From positions 1 to 64,000 of the forward strand of contig JAFYWN010000020.1 in the NCBI GenBank assembly GCA_017558005.1: a DNA stretch of 64,000 nucleotides. Direction: 5' to 3'. Position 1 is the stretch's first letter, and every line of letters starts with the position of its first letter. The stretch is from Kiritimatiellia bacterium (GTDB lineage Bacteria; Verrucomicrobiota; Kiritimatiellia; RFP12; DVOR01). Made by a program: the position numbers and the translations under genes. The notes under the pieces were generated by a model that saw only the letters and a list, made by a program, of their open reading frames with translations, ran no database searches and was not told where the DNA came from. Positions 1 through 7,076 of this stretch are shown here, piece by piece.

Positions 1-2
1 AA

Positions 3-155
3 TCTGAAGCCTATGAGCGCGGGTCGTATGTCTCTGATGCCGCAGAACAAAAGCCGGTCGCCGTCATCAAAGGCCGTACCGAAGCCTCGCAAAAGCAACA
101 GGATGAACAAGAACGCCTGCGAAAACAGTGGAAAAATCGTCATAATCGACGCTAA
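3..155 (+). CDS. C-terminal end of an unrecognised protein (5' truncated by window edge)
   Basis: An open frame enters from the left edge and ends with TAA at 153-155, giving about 50 residues. The tail is rich in Gln, Glu, Lys and Arg and ends in a very basic stretch. A good intrinsic terminator follows 33 bp later, which supports this as a real gene end. The product is not recognisable from this fragment. Its position just upstream of the terminase block suggests it belongs to the same phage-like element. The overlapping frame starting at 13 is rejected because it reads through the terminator. Confidence 0.5.
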   Translation, partial: SEAYERGSYVSDAAEQKPVAVIKGRTEASQKQQDEQERLRKQWKNRHNRR

Positions 156-187
156 TCCCACGACAATCACACACACCAACATGCCTC

Positions 188-218
188 AAAAACCGTCTCC
201 GCAAGGGGACGGTTTTTT
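188..218 (+). terminator. intrinsic terminator
   Basis: A stem AACCGTC / GACGGTT (191-197 / 208-214) is followed at once by a run of T. It closes the gene that ends at 155. Confidence 0.85.
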
Positions 219-270
219 AATGGTATGAGAGGAAGGATGGGGTGGAGGATGGGGGAGAAAAGGTAGAAGG

Positions 271-380
271 GTGGGGGCGCCGCCCCCACACCCCCAGGCA
301 GGGGCTACGCACCCCTGCACCCGCGGCAGGACTGAGTCCTGCACGCTACGCATCCTGCGGATGCTTTTACTGGTGCTCAC
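271..380. repeat. GC-rich dispersed repeat, family A (copy 1)
   Basis: A palindromic GC-rich block (GTGGGGGCGCCGCCCCCAC) is followed by AGGCAGGGGCTACGCACCCC, then by CGCGGCAGGACTGAGTCCTG and GCATCCTGCGGATGC. Each part is itself an inverted repeat. Related blocks lie at 412-470, inside the portal gene at 3747-3799, at 38745-38840 and in shorter form at 61299-61365 and 61507-61570. No protein is assigned to the reading frames through it. Between 219 and 719 I see only these repeats and the promoter-like site at 720. Confidence 0.75.
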
Positions 381-411
381 GGGGAGGATGGGGGAGCGTG
401 AGAGGAGAAGG

Positions 412-470
412 GTGGGGGCTCGCGCCCCCATGCCCCAGGCAGGGGATACGCACCCCTGCACCCGCGGCAG
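412..470. repeat. GC-rich dispersed repeat, family A (copy 2)
   Basis: This is a second, shorter copy of the 271-380 block. It carries the hairpin-forming GTGGGGGCTCGCGCCCCCA and the AGGCAGGGGATACGCACCCC segment, and it stops at the CGCGGCAG core. The two copies form an imperfect tandem pair. Confidence 0.7.
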
Positions 471-719
471 TGAAATTAATCAGGTGGGGTGAGAATGGGG
501 GAAGAGGGCGGAAAAGGCTGGAATAGCAGGGTTTTGTGGGGATTTTTGGGGTGAGAATAAGTTTGAGAAAGTTTAGGGCGAAAAACGGGGATTAATCAAA
601 AGTTTGAGAAAGTTATGGGATTTTTTGCGGGCGGCTTGCAGGGTGGTTGCAGGCCGCTTGTTTTGTATTTGCAAGACCTGCGAGAATTGCCGTAGTTAAT
701 CTTTAATAGGTGACGTGTG

Positions 720-743
720 TGCGCGATAATGGGGGGCAGTTTC
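720..743 (+). promoter_or_regulatory. 24-bp shared promoter-like element (copy 1)
   Basis: A 24-bp segment with core GCGATAATGGG is repeated at 11308-11331 with a single mismatch. GATAAT could serve as a -10 hexamer. Both copies lie just upstream of rightward phage gene blocks, so this may be an element-specific promoter or regulator site. No strong -35 box is obvious. Confidence 0.45.
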
Positions 744-812
744 CGTGGACAGGAGGTTTGTGCCGGCGCCTTCTTTACTCCGAAAGTTCGGCCTCATTTT
801 AGCGGGGCATTT

Positions 813-1245
813 GATGTGGATTATTTTAGATTCTGAGGCGCTTTTGAGTCGCTTGAGTGGACCTGAGCATCAGGCATTGGATCGCGTGGCGATGGATTGG
901 CAGCAGGATGATGTTTTGGGTCAGATTGCGCATGAGGTGGCGGAGGAATGGCGCGGTGCGTTGCGTCGTGCGACGGTGGTTGATACGCGCCCCGATGCGG
1001 TGCCATCGGAGGTGTTGATTCACATTTTGGCCGATTTTCGTTACCGTGCGTTTACGCGTCTTCCTGGCGTGGGCAATTTGCTTGATGAGCGCCGTGTTGA
1101 GGAGTGGAAACGGGCGATTTCCATCCGCGACAATTTGCATAAGATGAGTTACGAACGCCCCGAGGCGGCGCATTGTCCTGTGGATGAAAAGGTGAGTTTA
1201 CCTACGCCCCACATGATTCGCGTGAACCGTGGCATTTTGGACTGA
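813..1245 (+). CDS. putative phage head-tail connector (DUF1320/Mu gp36-like)
   Basis: The product is 144 residues if started at ATG 813. GTG codons at 745 and 760 are alternatives, and the one at 760 has AGGAGG only 3 bp upstream. The layout (short N-terminal helix, central helices, a TRLPGVG stretch, then DERRVEEW and a charged tail) resembles the gp36/DUF1320 connectors of Mu-like phages. The similarity is by pattern and not certain. The stop is 2 bp before the terminase start, so the two genes are almost surely co-transcribed. The call as a phage structural gene rests mainly on this position. Confidence 0.5.
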
Positions 1246-1247
1246 TT

Positions 1248-2522
1248 ATGTCGGAATTGATTAACACTATTTTGCTGCCGTATCAACGCCGTTGGGTGCG
1301 TGATGAGAGCCGCTTTAAGATTGGCTTATGGAGTCGTCAGACGGGCAAGTCCTTTGCGACGGCGGCCGAGGCGGTCTTTGATTGTCAGCTCAAACCGAAG
1401 TCGCTTTGGGTGGTACTTTCTGCGGGCGAACGTCAAGCGATTGAATGGATGCGTAAAGCCAAGCAATGGGCTGAGGCGGTGAATTTGGCCTTGGAGGGTT
1501 ATGAGGAGATTCGGCATAAAGAAGAGGTGATGACGCGAGCGGAGATTCATTTTGGGAATGGTTCGCGCATTGTGGCCATTCCGGCGAATCCCGACACGGC
1601 GCGCGGTTATTCTGCGAATTTGGTGCTCGACGAATTTGCCATTCACGAAAGGCCGTGGGATATCTGGGCCGCGATTTACCCGTCCATCACCAACCCTCTT
1701 TCGGGCGAGAAGAAGCTGCGCATCGTTTCCACGCCTAAGGGCATGGGCAATAAGTTTGCCGATTTGTGGCATAAGAACGACGCCTACTCCAAGCACAAAG
1801 TCACCATTGAAGATGCCGTGACGATGGGCTTACCAGTGAATCTTGCCGAACTGCGTGCAGGTGTGGATGACCCCGACATTTGGGCGCAGGAATATCTCTG
1901 TGAATTCATCGACACCACCAGCGTGCTCTTGCCCTATGAGCTCATCGCCAAGTGTGAGGCCGAGCCAAGGAGCTTAATGCCCACACCGGGCGCAGAACGT
2001 TTTATTGGCATGGATATCGGCCGTAGCAAGGACCTTTCGGTGCTGATGGTGGGCGAACGCACGGGCGATCAGGTGCGTATCATTCGTCAGGAAATCTTTA
2101 AGCGCATGCCCTTCCATGAACAGCTCAAACACCTCTGCGATATGGGCCGCGAGGCGCAGGTTCAGCGCATTGCCATTGACGCAACAGGCATCGGCGCGAT
2201 GTTGGCCGAAGAGGCGCGTCGCGCTTTGGGTGGCAAGGTGATGCCGGTGACCTTTACCCACCAAAAGAAGAACGATCTTTACAGTGCCATGCGCAGACGT
2301 TTTGAGGAGCGCACGGTGTTGATTCCTTCGGATCGAGAGTTGCGCGAAGACCTCCACGGTGTGCAGCGTCAGGTCTCAACGAGTGGCACGATTTCCTACC
2401 GTGCTGCGCGCAATGAAGATGGTCACAGCGACCGTGCTTCAGCCTTAGCCCTTTTGATTCATGCGGCCGAACGCAAGGGCGGTTTTTTCATGCCCCTTAC
2501 CCTTAAGAGGAGAGCGAGATGA
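1248..2522 (+). CDS. phage terminase large subunit (Mu gp28-type)
   Basis: This 424-aa protein should be the ATP-driven DNA packaging motor and nuclease of the phage head. The start of the ATPase domain shows YQRRWV and the Walker A-like SRQTGKSF, and a Walker B-like LVLDEFAIHE follows. The C-terminal RNase H-like nuclease half has GMDIGRSKDLS, IDATGIGAM and a late GHSDRASALAL, supplying the expected acidic residues. The length is normal for the gp28 family. It overlaps the portal gene by 4 bp (ATGA), the usual phage arrangement. The product looks intact. Confidence 0.9.
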   Translation: MSELINTILLPYQRRWVRDESRFKIGLWSRQTGKSFATAAEAVFDCQLKPKSLWVVLSAGERQAIEWMRKAKQWAEAVNLALEGYEEIRHKEEVMTRAEIHFGNGSRIVAIPANPDTARGYSANLVLDEFAIHERPWDIWAAIYPSITNPLSGEKKLRIVSTPKGMGNKFADLWHKNDAYSKHKVTIEDAVTMGLPVNLAELRAGVDDPDIWAQEYLCEFIDTTSVLLPYELIAKCEAEPRSLMPTPGAERFIGMDIGRSKDLSVLMVGERTGDQVRIIRQEIFKRMPFHEQLKHLCDMGREAQVQRIAIDATGIGAMLAEEARRALGGKVMPVTFTHQKKNDLYSAMRRRFEERTVLIPSDRELREDLHGVQRQVSTSGTISYRAARNEDGHSDRASALALLIHAAERKGGFFMPLTLKRRAR

Positions 2523-4630
2523 GTAAATTTAAAGCCTATGTTGGCAAGCGTAAACAGAGCGCCTTGAGCAAGACTGAACGAGCTTGGTTTGAGGGCTTCA
2601 ATCCTTTGCGTGGATTGACGCATCAGCAGGCGTTAAATGTGTTTGACATGGCGCGTCGCGGGTGCGATGTGCGGTTGCAATGGATTTATCAGAATATCGA
2701 GGAGGCGGATCCGACGTTGATGGTGTGCGCGGAACGTCGTGGCTCGGCTTTGGTGGATTTAGATTGGACGATTCGGAAGCGTCCGGCTGGGCGTGTGATA
2801 GGCTATGATGAGGGCTTGGCGGCTGAGCAGGCGAAGCTTTTGGAGCAGGCTTATGGTCAGGCGGAGGACGTGAATTTATTCCCTGCGATTGAGCATCTTT
2901 CGAGTGGTTTTTTTAGGGGGCACGCGCATTTGCAGCCGCATTACACGGCTGATGGTTTGGGATTGAAGGGCTTTGATTGCCTGAATGCGTGGAATCTTTC
3001 TCGTGATGTCACGAGTGGCCGATGGTATTGGAATCCTGAGGCGAAGGAGGTCATGGATGTGGCGCGTGAGTGCGAGGTGATTCCACCGGGCGAGGTGGTG
3101 CACTTGGTGCGTCCGCGTCATATTGACTATCCTGCGATGATGATTTATCTGCGTTCGGCTCTGGGTGAGAAGCTTTGGGGGCAATTATTGGAGCGTTATG
3201 GCATTCCGCCGGTGATTGTGGTGATGCCTGACACGGTGGATCCTAATCAGGTGGAGCAGTTTGCCCAATCGGCGCAGGGCATTTACGAAGGGAGCGTTGG
3301 CGCGCTACCGTATGGTTCGAGTGTGCACTATGCCTCTGAGGCGCGTGGTGTTAATCCCTTTAAGGAGTTTTTGCAGCACCAGCAGGAGCTCATCGTGCTC
3401 ATGGCGACTGGTGGCATGCTCACGAGCTTAACGGGCGCTACGGGCATCGGTCAGGGTGCCTCGGATGCCCACGAAAAGACGTGGCGCACCATCGTGCGCC
3501 GTGACGCAGGGCTTATCGCCACTGTGCTGAATCGCACGGTGACAGATGCGCTTTTAGATCGTGCTTTCCCTGGCAAGCCCCACTTGGCGCGCTTTGATTT
3601 TGAGACGCGCGCAGCCCCCACGCCTGCGGAGATTTTCGACTGCGCCGGCAAGGCTGTGGTGGCAGGTTATAAGGTTGAAAAGGCTGAGCTGGAAGAGCGC
3701 ACCGGCTACCGTTTGATTGAGGCGCAGAGCGAGGGCACTTTTATGGAGGGGGCTACCGCCGCCCCCTCCACCCCTGCGGCAGGGCTGAGCCCTGCACGGC
3801 AGTTTTTGAATAGGGAAAAAGTGGGCAATGATAAGGCCCTTAAAGCCCTTGCACGGAGCCTGCAGCTTGACTTTGGACCGATTGCAGAGGCCTTGCAGAC
3901 CTTCTTCGATGCGCCCTCACAGGCTGAAGCGCAACGCCTCATCGAACGCCTTCCCGAACTCCTTCCCGACGATCCGCAGAGTGCCGTGATTTTGGAGCAA
4001 GCCATCGCCGAAGCCTATGGCGATGCCGTTCAGGAAGATGATGAAGATGTGGTGGTAAATAAGGCTGAAAAAGCCACACCAGAAGGTAATGAATGCCGTG
4101 CAAAGAATCCAAGCGAGTGTCGCATCCATGGTAATCCTCAGCCTAAGACTACTCAACCAACAACGCAACAGCCCACGTCTAAGGCTGCCCTTCCTGATAA
4201 GCCTACGAAAGACATGAAGAAAGCTGAGTATCAAAAAGTCAATCGCACCCGTGGTGAAGCGGCTTTAAAGCAGATCTTGGATGACCATCAGGATATTGAA
4301 GGTGCCATGGTCTCGCGCAAACTCGGCCCAATTGACTTTGTATGGGGGCGTGAAGGTTCTGAAGCGATGAACTATGAAGACGGCTACGGATTCGCTAAAA
4401 TCATCAAGAAGCACGGCGCAGAAAGTGCTCAAAGAGTCCCTGAAATCCTCGCGTATGGCAAGTATTACGTCGATGAACAAGAGACTGGCGCGTATGCGGT
4501 CATCTATGGTTCATATATGGTTTCTCTTAAAAAGCAGAAGGATAATTTTTATGTCGTGACTGCGTATGAAGCCATAAAAAAGACCGCGTCTTACAAGGCA
4601 AGAGGCGGTCAAATAGAGAACGTGAGGTGA
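2519..4630 (+). CDS. Mu gp29-like (DUF935) portal protein fused to a C-terminal toxin-type nuclease domain
   Basis: This 703-aa protein is much longer than a usual DUF935 portal of about 500 residues. Residues 1 to about 420 read as the portal, through which DNA enters the head; the VEKAELEERTGYRLIE segment is typical. After an Asp/Glu-rich linker comes CRAKNPSECRIHG, a motif often seen at the junction to phage-borne toxin domains, then a Thr/Gln/Pro linker. The last ~130 residues (GPIDFVWG, GYGFAKIIKKHG, VPEILAYGKY, NFYVVTAYE) look like the PBECR group of barnase/EndoU/RelE-like nucleases. A GC-rich repeat lies in frame at about residues 410-427. An exported or injected RNase role is inferred. 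Confidence 0.85.
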   Translation: MSKFKAYVGKRKQSALSKTERAWFEGFNPLRGLTHQQALNVFDMARRGCDVRLQWIYQNIEEADPTLMVCAERRGSALVDLDWTIRKRPAGRVIGYDEGLAAEQAKLLEQAYGQAEDVNLFPAIEHLSSGFFRGHAHLQPHYTADGLGLKGFDCLNAWNLSRDVTSGRWYWNPEAKEVMDVARECEVIPPGEVVHLVRPRHIDYPAMMIYLRSALGEKLWGQLLERYGIPPVIVVMPDTVDPNQVEQFAQSAQGIYEGSVGALPYGSSVHYASEARGVNPFKEFLQHQQELIVLMATGGMLTSLTGATGIGQGASDAHEKTWRTIVRRDAGLIATVLNRTVTDALLDRAFPGKPHLARFDFETRAAPTPAEIFDCAGKAVVAGYKVEKAELEERTGYRLIEAQSEGTFMEGATAAPSTPAAGLSPARQFLNREKVGNDKALKALARSLQLDFGPIAEALQTFFDAPSQAEAQRLIERLPELLPDDPQSAVILEQAIAEAYGDAVQEDDEDVVVNKAEKATPEGNECRAKNPSECRIHGNPQPKTTQPTTQQPTSKAALPDKPTKDMKKAEYQKVNRTRGEAALKQILDDHQDIEGAMVSRKLGPIDFVWGREGSEAMNYEDGYGFAKIIKKHGAESAQRVPEILAYGKYYVDEQETGAYAVIYGSYMVSLKKQKDNFYVVTAYEAIKKTASYKARGGQIENVR
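3747..3799. repeat. family A repeat inserted in frame in the portal gene
   Basis: The segment carrying CCCCTGCGGCAGGGCTGAGC resembles the intergenic copies at 271-380 and 38745-38840. It is read in frame as an Ala/Pro/Gly-rich stretch between the portal core and the C-terminal part. No frame is broken. It appears to be a palindromic element tolerated as a linker. Confidence 0.65.
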
Positions 4631-4632
4631 AG

Positions 4633-4746
4633 ATGCGACTTTCTAATGGACGACTTTTCGGGCAGTCTTGCGACCTTTTCGCACTTGCAGGCGAACCTGC
4701 ACCTGTTACTTCCGACATCCCTACACCATTAAGCCCTCAGACATAG
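4633..4746 (+). CDS. possible 37-aa phage protein
   Basis: ATG lies 2 bp after the portal stop and is preceded by GAGGTGA, which fits translational coupling. The product is a short, mostly polar peptide without a recognisable motif. It could equally be a chance frame in an untranslated spacer. Its only support is the ribosome site and tight spacing. Confidence 0.3.
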   Translation: MRLSNGRLFGQSCDLFALAGEPAPVTSDIPTPLSPQT

Positions 4747-4863
4747 TCTTAATGGGGTGCTCACGCAATACGCGTCTATTACATCACAAAAGCGGTGAGA
4801 TTGTCAAGCCCTAAGCGTTCGCCACTATGACTTTAACCGAATACTTACTCTTGGAGGCCCTAA

Positions 4864-4929
4864 ATGCCACTCAAACAAAGGCTCAAGCCTGCCGTCAGTA
4901 CCAATACCAGGAGCAAATCCCATGAGTGA
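4864..4929 (+). CDS. possible 21-aa basic leader peptide
   Basis: The ATG follows a good ribosome site (GGAGG at 4853-4857). The 21-residue product is basic, and its stop overlaps the start of the next small ORF as ATGAGTGA. This layout is typical of translational coupling, so the pair may be real. No function is recognised. Confidence 0.3.
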   Translation: MPLKQRLKPAVSTNTRSKSHE

Positions 4930-5017
4930 CCTCACCAAACAATGCTTGCGCGATATGGCTTCTGCCCTCGCAGGCATCCTCTTTTATCGCCTCATTAATT
5001 GGATTTTAGGATTCTAA
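4922..5017 (+). CDS. possible 31-aa small membrane protein
   Basis: The ATG is preceded by AGGAG at 4908-4912 with 9-bp spacing and overlaps the upstream 21-aa frame. The product has a polar N-terminus (MSDLTKQCLRDM) and then a hydrophobic segment ending in NWILGF, enough for one membrane helix. Together with the next gene it could be part of a small lysis or membrane module, but no holin or spanin signature is visible. Confidence 0.35.
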   Translation: MSDLTKQCLRDMASALAGILFYRLINWILGF

Positions 5018-5051
5018 GAAATGAGCTAATTTGTCAAGAAAGGAAATGAAG

Positions 5052-5213
5052 ATGAGTACAATCGAAGCTTGTTTAGCAACTGCAATCCTTACCCTACTGT
5101 TTATTCATGGGTGCGACCGTGCACGCATGACATCACGACTTGAAGGCTTGGAAAATCAAGTTAATCAGTTGTGTAATCACTGCGGTTATGATGCACCAAA
5201 GGATTGTCCTTAA
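5052..5213 (+). CDS. small single-pass membrane protein of the phage element
   Basis: Starting at ATG 5052, which has AAGGAAA six bases upstream, the product is 53 residues. It begins with a hydrophobic helix (ACLATAILTLLFIHGC) followed by an amphipathic stretch (RLEGLENQVNQLC) that may form a short coiled coil, and a Cys-containing tail. An upstream start at 5031 is possible but less well placed. The membrane anchor plus short coil recalls spanin-like or holin-accessory proteins, but this is a guess. Its 3' end overlaps the convergent gene at 5133-5420 by 81 bp, so one of the two might not be expressed. Confidence 0.45.
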   Translation: MSTIEACLATAILTLLFIHGCDRARMTSRLEGLENQVNQLCNHCGYDAPKDCP

Positions 5214-5420
5214 TCGTCCCCACCGTTTCTTTTCTAACCGGTCTAATTCCATCCGTCCTGCAGCCGTGAGCCACCACTCACGGCTGTAAACGTTTACATC
5301 GATGAGTTTGGCAAATTCTAACTGTGGATAGACCGCCTCCTCTTCTGGTGTGAATGGAGGAATGGGGCCACCGTTAGCGGCTTTTTTAAGTAATCTATAT
5401 TCAATCATCTCTTTCTTCAT
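5133..5420 (-). CDS. small winged-helix-like protein with C-terminal membrane anchor
   Basis: This 95-aa protein is the last gene of the leftward repressor operon and overlaps the upstream WYL-like gene by 4 bp (ATGA). Residues 1-70 look like a compact helical/winged fold (EYRLLKKAANGG, EEEAVYPQLEFAKLIDV, WWLTAAGRMELDRLEKK). Residues 71-90 form a clear transmembrane helix (ILWCIITAVITQLINLIF). Tail-anchored small proteins of this kind are common near phage immunity regions. A role in superinfection exclusion or signalling is inferred only from context. Confidence 0.55.
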   Translation of the reverse strand: MKKEMIEYRLLKKAANGGPIPPFTPEEEAVYPQLEFAKLIDVNVYSREWWLTAAGRMELDRLEKKRWGRLRTILWCIITAVITQLINLIFQAFKS

Positions 5421-5842
5421 TTTGTTTCATCCTTATAGGGGACTTCGGCGAGGAGGGAAGAAAGGGCTTTGTCGGTGGGGGTGTAGCCGGGGGCGTTTTG
5501 GGGGAAGGTGGCTGTGGTGAGGGTGAGATTGGCGATTTTGGAGAGGTCGTAGAGTTTCCAGGTATTGGAGGGGGCGCCATTTTTCGTGATTTCGTAGGCG
5601 CGTAGGAGGATATTTTGGGTAGTTTTGGCGATGCCGAGGCGGTGGGGTTGGACGATGCGCGGCGTGCCGTGGTAGGTAAAGGCGATGACGGTGCGCGTGG
5701 TGATGGCGCGTGTGATGAGGGCTGTGGGCGTGGAGAGGGACGTGGCGTCTGTCGGCGTAGACGCCGGCGGGACAGAAGCAGTGGCAGGGGTGAAGAGACT
5801 AACCCCTAAAAAACAAATTGAGAAAAGAAATCTCTTCATCAC
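5417..5842 (-). CDS. WYL-like domain protein with signal peptide
   Basis: This is a 141-aa protein. Residues 1-23 form a typical Sec signal peptide (MKRFLFSICFLGVSLF then AxA). A Ser/Thr/Pro linker follows, and residues 45-115 read as a small beta-rich domain with IAFTYHGTPRIVQPHRLGI and WKLYDLSKIANLTL, resembling the WYL domain. WYL domains normally sense ligands inside the cytoplasm next to DNA-binding domains, so export is unusual. The gene overlaps the repressor upstream and the small membrane gene downstream by 4 bp each, so all three should be translated together. It may be a lysogenic-conversion protein. Confidence 0.6.
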   Translation of the reverse strand: MMKRFLFSICFLGVSLFTPATASVPPASTPTDATSLSTPTALITRAITTRTVIAFTYHGTPRIVQPHRLGIAKTTQNILLRAYEITKNGAPSNTWKLYDLSKIANLTLTTATFPQNAPGYTPTDKALSSLLAEVPYKDETK

Positions 5843-6135
5843 AATTCGCTCAATAACGCCTGTAATCCACTCTTTACTGCGCGCAATTTATCCTCGGCAA
5901 TTTCTGCTCTTGGATTTAATCCAACACCTTCAGGTTTATTCCTTCCGGAATATAAATAGTCCATAGTAACACCTAAGACTTGAGCCATTCTAAAGAGTTC
6001 TGCAGACTTTGGCTCTTGACCATTTAAGTACTTCGAAATCGTCCCTTGCGCTACTCCTGCAAGGGTTGAAAGGGTTTTCTGATTAATCTTCCTTTCTGCC
6101 ATAAGAGCAGACAGACGATCTGAAAAAGTTTCCAT
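5839..6135 (-). CDS. XRE-family phage repressor (CI-like)
   Basis: The product is 98 residues with ATG at 6135; longer frames upstream run through the operator region. Residues about 5-65 form a lambda-repressor-type helix-turn-helix (INQKTLSTLAGVAQGTISKY, then a VLGVTMDYLYSG third/fourth helix pair). The tail is a short helical dimerisation segment. It faces the cro-like gene at 6234 across a 98-bp gap holding a 16-bp palindrome, the classic lysogeny switch. It heads a three-gene operon that is expected to be on in the lysogen. Confidence 0.8.
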   Translation of the reverse strand: METFSDRLSALMAERKINQKTLSTLAGVAQGTISKYLNGQEPKSAELFRMAQVLGVTMDYLYSGRNKPEGVGLNPRAEIAEDKLRAVKSGLQALLSEL

Positions 6136-6161
6136 AACGAATAATTTTCTCTTGCTTTTAG

Positions 6162-6177
6162 TATTCCAAATGGAATA
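6162..6177. promoter_or_regulatory. operator-like palindrome in the repressor/cro gap
   Basis: TATTCC-AAAT-GGAATA is a perfect 6+6 palindrome between the divergent repressor and cro-like genes. Nearby, 6195-6220 contains repeated GTTTAC and GTAA elements that could be further half sites. This fits repressor binding sites but is not proven. Confidence 0.55.
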
Positions 6178-6233
6178 TAATGTGTGCCAGTTAAGTTTAC
6201 GAGTAAGGTTTACTTTACCACAAGGAGTACTAA

Positions 6234-6482
6234 ATGGCAAATCCCAATCAGTTGGTTTATGACCGTGCGTGCCTCGCTGGCGTGCGTCAGATCGCCGAGG
6301 AACTCGGTGTCAGTCGCATGTGGGTGTGGCAGGTGCGTACGGGTCGCGGTAAGAGCGCACGTATCGCCGCCGCCCTTAAGGCGCGGGGAATCCCCGTGGT
6401 GAATGCGGCGGTAAAGCGCGATTTACAAACGACGGGGTGCTGCGCCCCCGAACCCCTGCGTGGCGAAAGGAGTTTACGATGA
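6234..6482 (+). CDS. Cro-like helix-turn-helix protein
   Basis: The product is 82 residues, starting at ATG 6234 behind AAGGAG. It is divergent from the XRE repressor. Residues 8-45 carry a helix-turn-helix (ACLAGVRQIAEELGVSRMWV then a basic VRTGRGKSARIAAAL), typical of YdaS/Cro antirepressors. The last ~18 residues are encoded by a family B GC-rich repeat (6429-6461), so the natural C-terminus has probably been replaced or extended. Its stop overlaps the next start as ATGA. Confidence 0.7.
   Translation: MANPNQLVYDRACLAGVRQIAEELGVSRMWVWQVRTGRGKSARIAAALKARGIPVVNAAVKRDLQTTGCCAPEPLRGERSLR
6429..6461. repeat. GC-rich dispersed repeat, family B (in cro-like gene)
   Basis: The consensus is ACGACGGGGTGCTGCGCCCC followed by CGAACCCCTGCG. 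Other copies are at 6988-7022 (variant), 7693-7731 and, inverted, around 17683-17745 and 61436-61465. This copy forms the 3' end of the cro-like reading frame. Confidence 0.7.
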
Positions 6483-6658
6483 AGAAGACGACGATGCTTG
6501 ATGGTTTGAAGTTTTGGGCGATGGTGTTGGGCTTGGTGCTCTTGTCGCCGGTATTGGTGCCGCTCTATCTCTTTATGGCGGCGCAGATTGGTGATGATGG
6601 AGATTGCCAGGAGCCGGAGTTTAAGGCGCTGAGTGAGCGTGAGAAGCAGCGTGCGTAA
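6479..6658 (+). CDS. small membrane protein
   Basis: The product is 59 residues with its ATG overlapping the cro-like stop (ATGA at 6479-6482). A polar start (MKKTTMLDGLKF) leads into a long hydrophobic stretch, WAMVLGLVLLSPVLVPLYLF, followed by an acidic, Cys-containing tail ending EREKQRA. It would sit in the inner membrane as one or two helices. It is not recognised; phage early regions often encode such host-takeover or exclusion peptides. Confidence 0.5.
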   Translation: MKKTTMLDGLKFWAMVLGLVLLSPVLVPLYLFMAAQIGDDGDCQEPEFKALSEREKQRA

Positions 6659-6707
6659 AACCCGGCGCAGTAGCACGGGGGCCCACGATAAGACAGAGGA
6701 GTGAGAG

Positions 6708-6971
6708 ATGAAAGCTGTGCAAGATGACTTGTTCGCCGAGAGGGGGACCTTTGAGGCCCTTATGCAGCGCCGTTTACCGGCGGCTGACCTGCTCGTGATT
6801 TCGGATGTGGCCTCGGCACTCAATATCACGCGCTCAAAGGTGCTTGAGTTGATTGAGGAGGGCATGATTCAGGCCGTGAATCTGAATATGGGCACGCCCT
6901 TGAGACCTTTTTATAAGGTAATGCGTGAGAGTGTGCTGGCGTATGCTCGGCGCTTGGATAAGGGATGGTAA
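6708..6971 (+). CDS. excisionase-like helix-turn-helix protein (paralogue 1)
   Basis: This is an 87-aa protein with ATG 6708 behind GAGGAGTGAGAG. Residues 29-75 fit a MerR/excisionase-type helix-turn-helix (LLVISDVASALNITRSKV, then LIEEGMIQAVNLN and a PFYKVMRESVLAY wing). It is clearly paralogous to the 7077-7343 gene: both share a leading LPA-D motif, the S-x-DVA-A pattern and a nearly identical ribosome-site leader. It probably binds element DNA as a small regulator or excisionase. No integrase is visible in the window. Confidence 0.6.
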   Translation: MKAVQDDLFAERGTFEALMQRRLPAADLLVISDVASALNITRSKVLELIEEGMIQAVNLNMGTPLRPFYKVMRESVLAYARRLDKGW

Positions 6972-6987
6972 GCGCTTGCGCGCTGAG

Positions 6988-7022
6988 GCAAACGACGGGG
7001 ACGCTGCCGCTCCCCGAACCCC
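6988..7022. repeat. family B repeat variant
   Basis: AACGACGGGGACGCTGCCGC then TCCCCGAACCCCTAAGCGG is a diverged family B copy placed between the two excisionase-like paralogues. Confidence 0.6.
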
Positions 7023-7076
7023 TAAGCGGCGGAGGCGCCTGTCGGCGCAGATGAGACAGTAAAAGAGGAGTGAGAG

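Noticed and set aside
13-228. Frame at the left edge reading through the terminator
   Set aside because: The alternative frame ending at 155 stops just before a clear terminator; this one crosses it.
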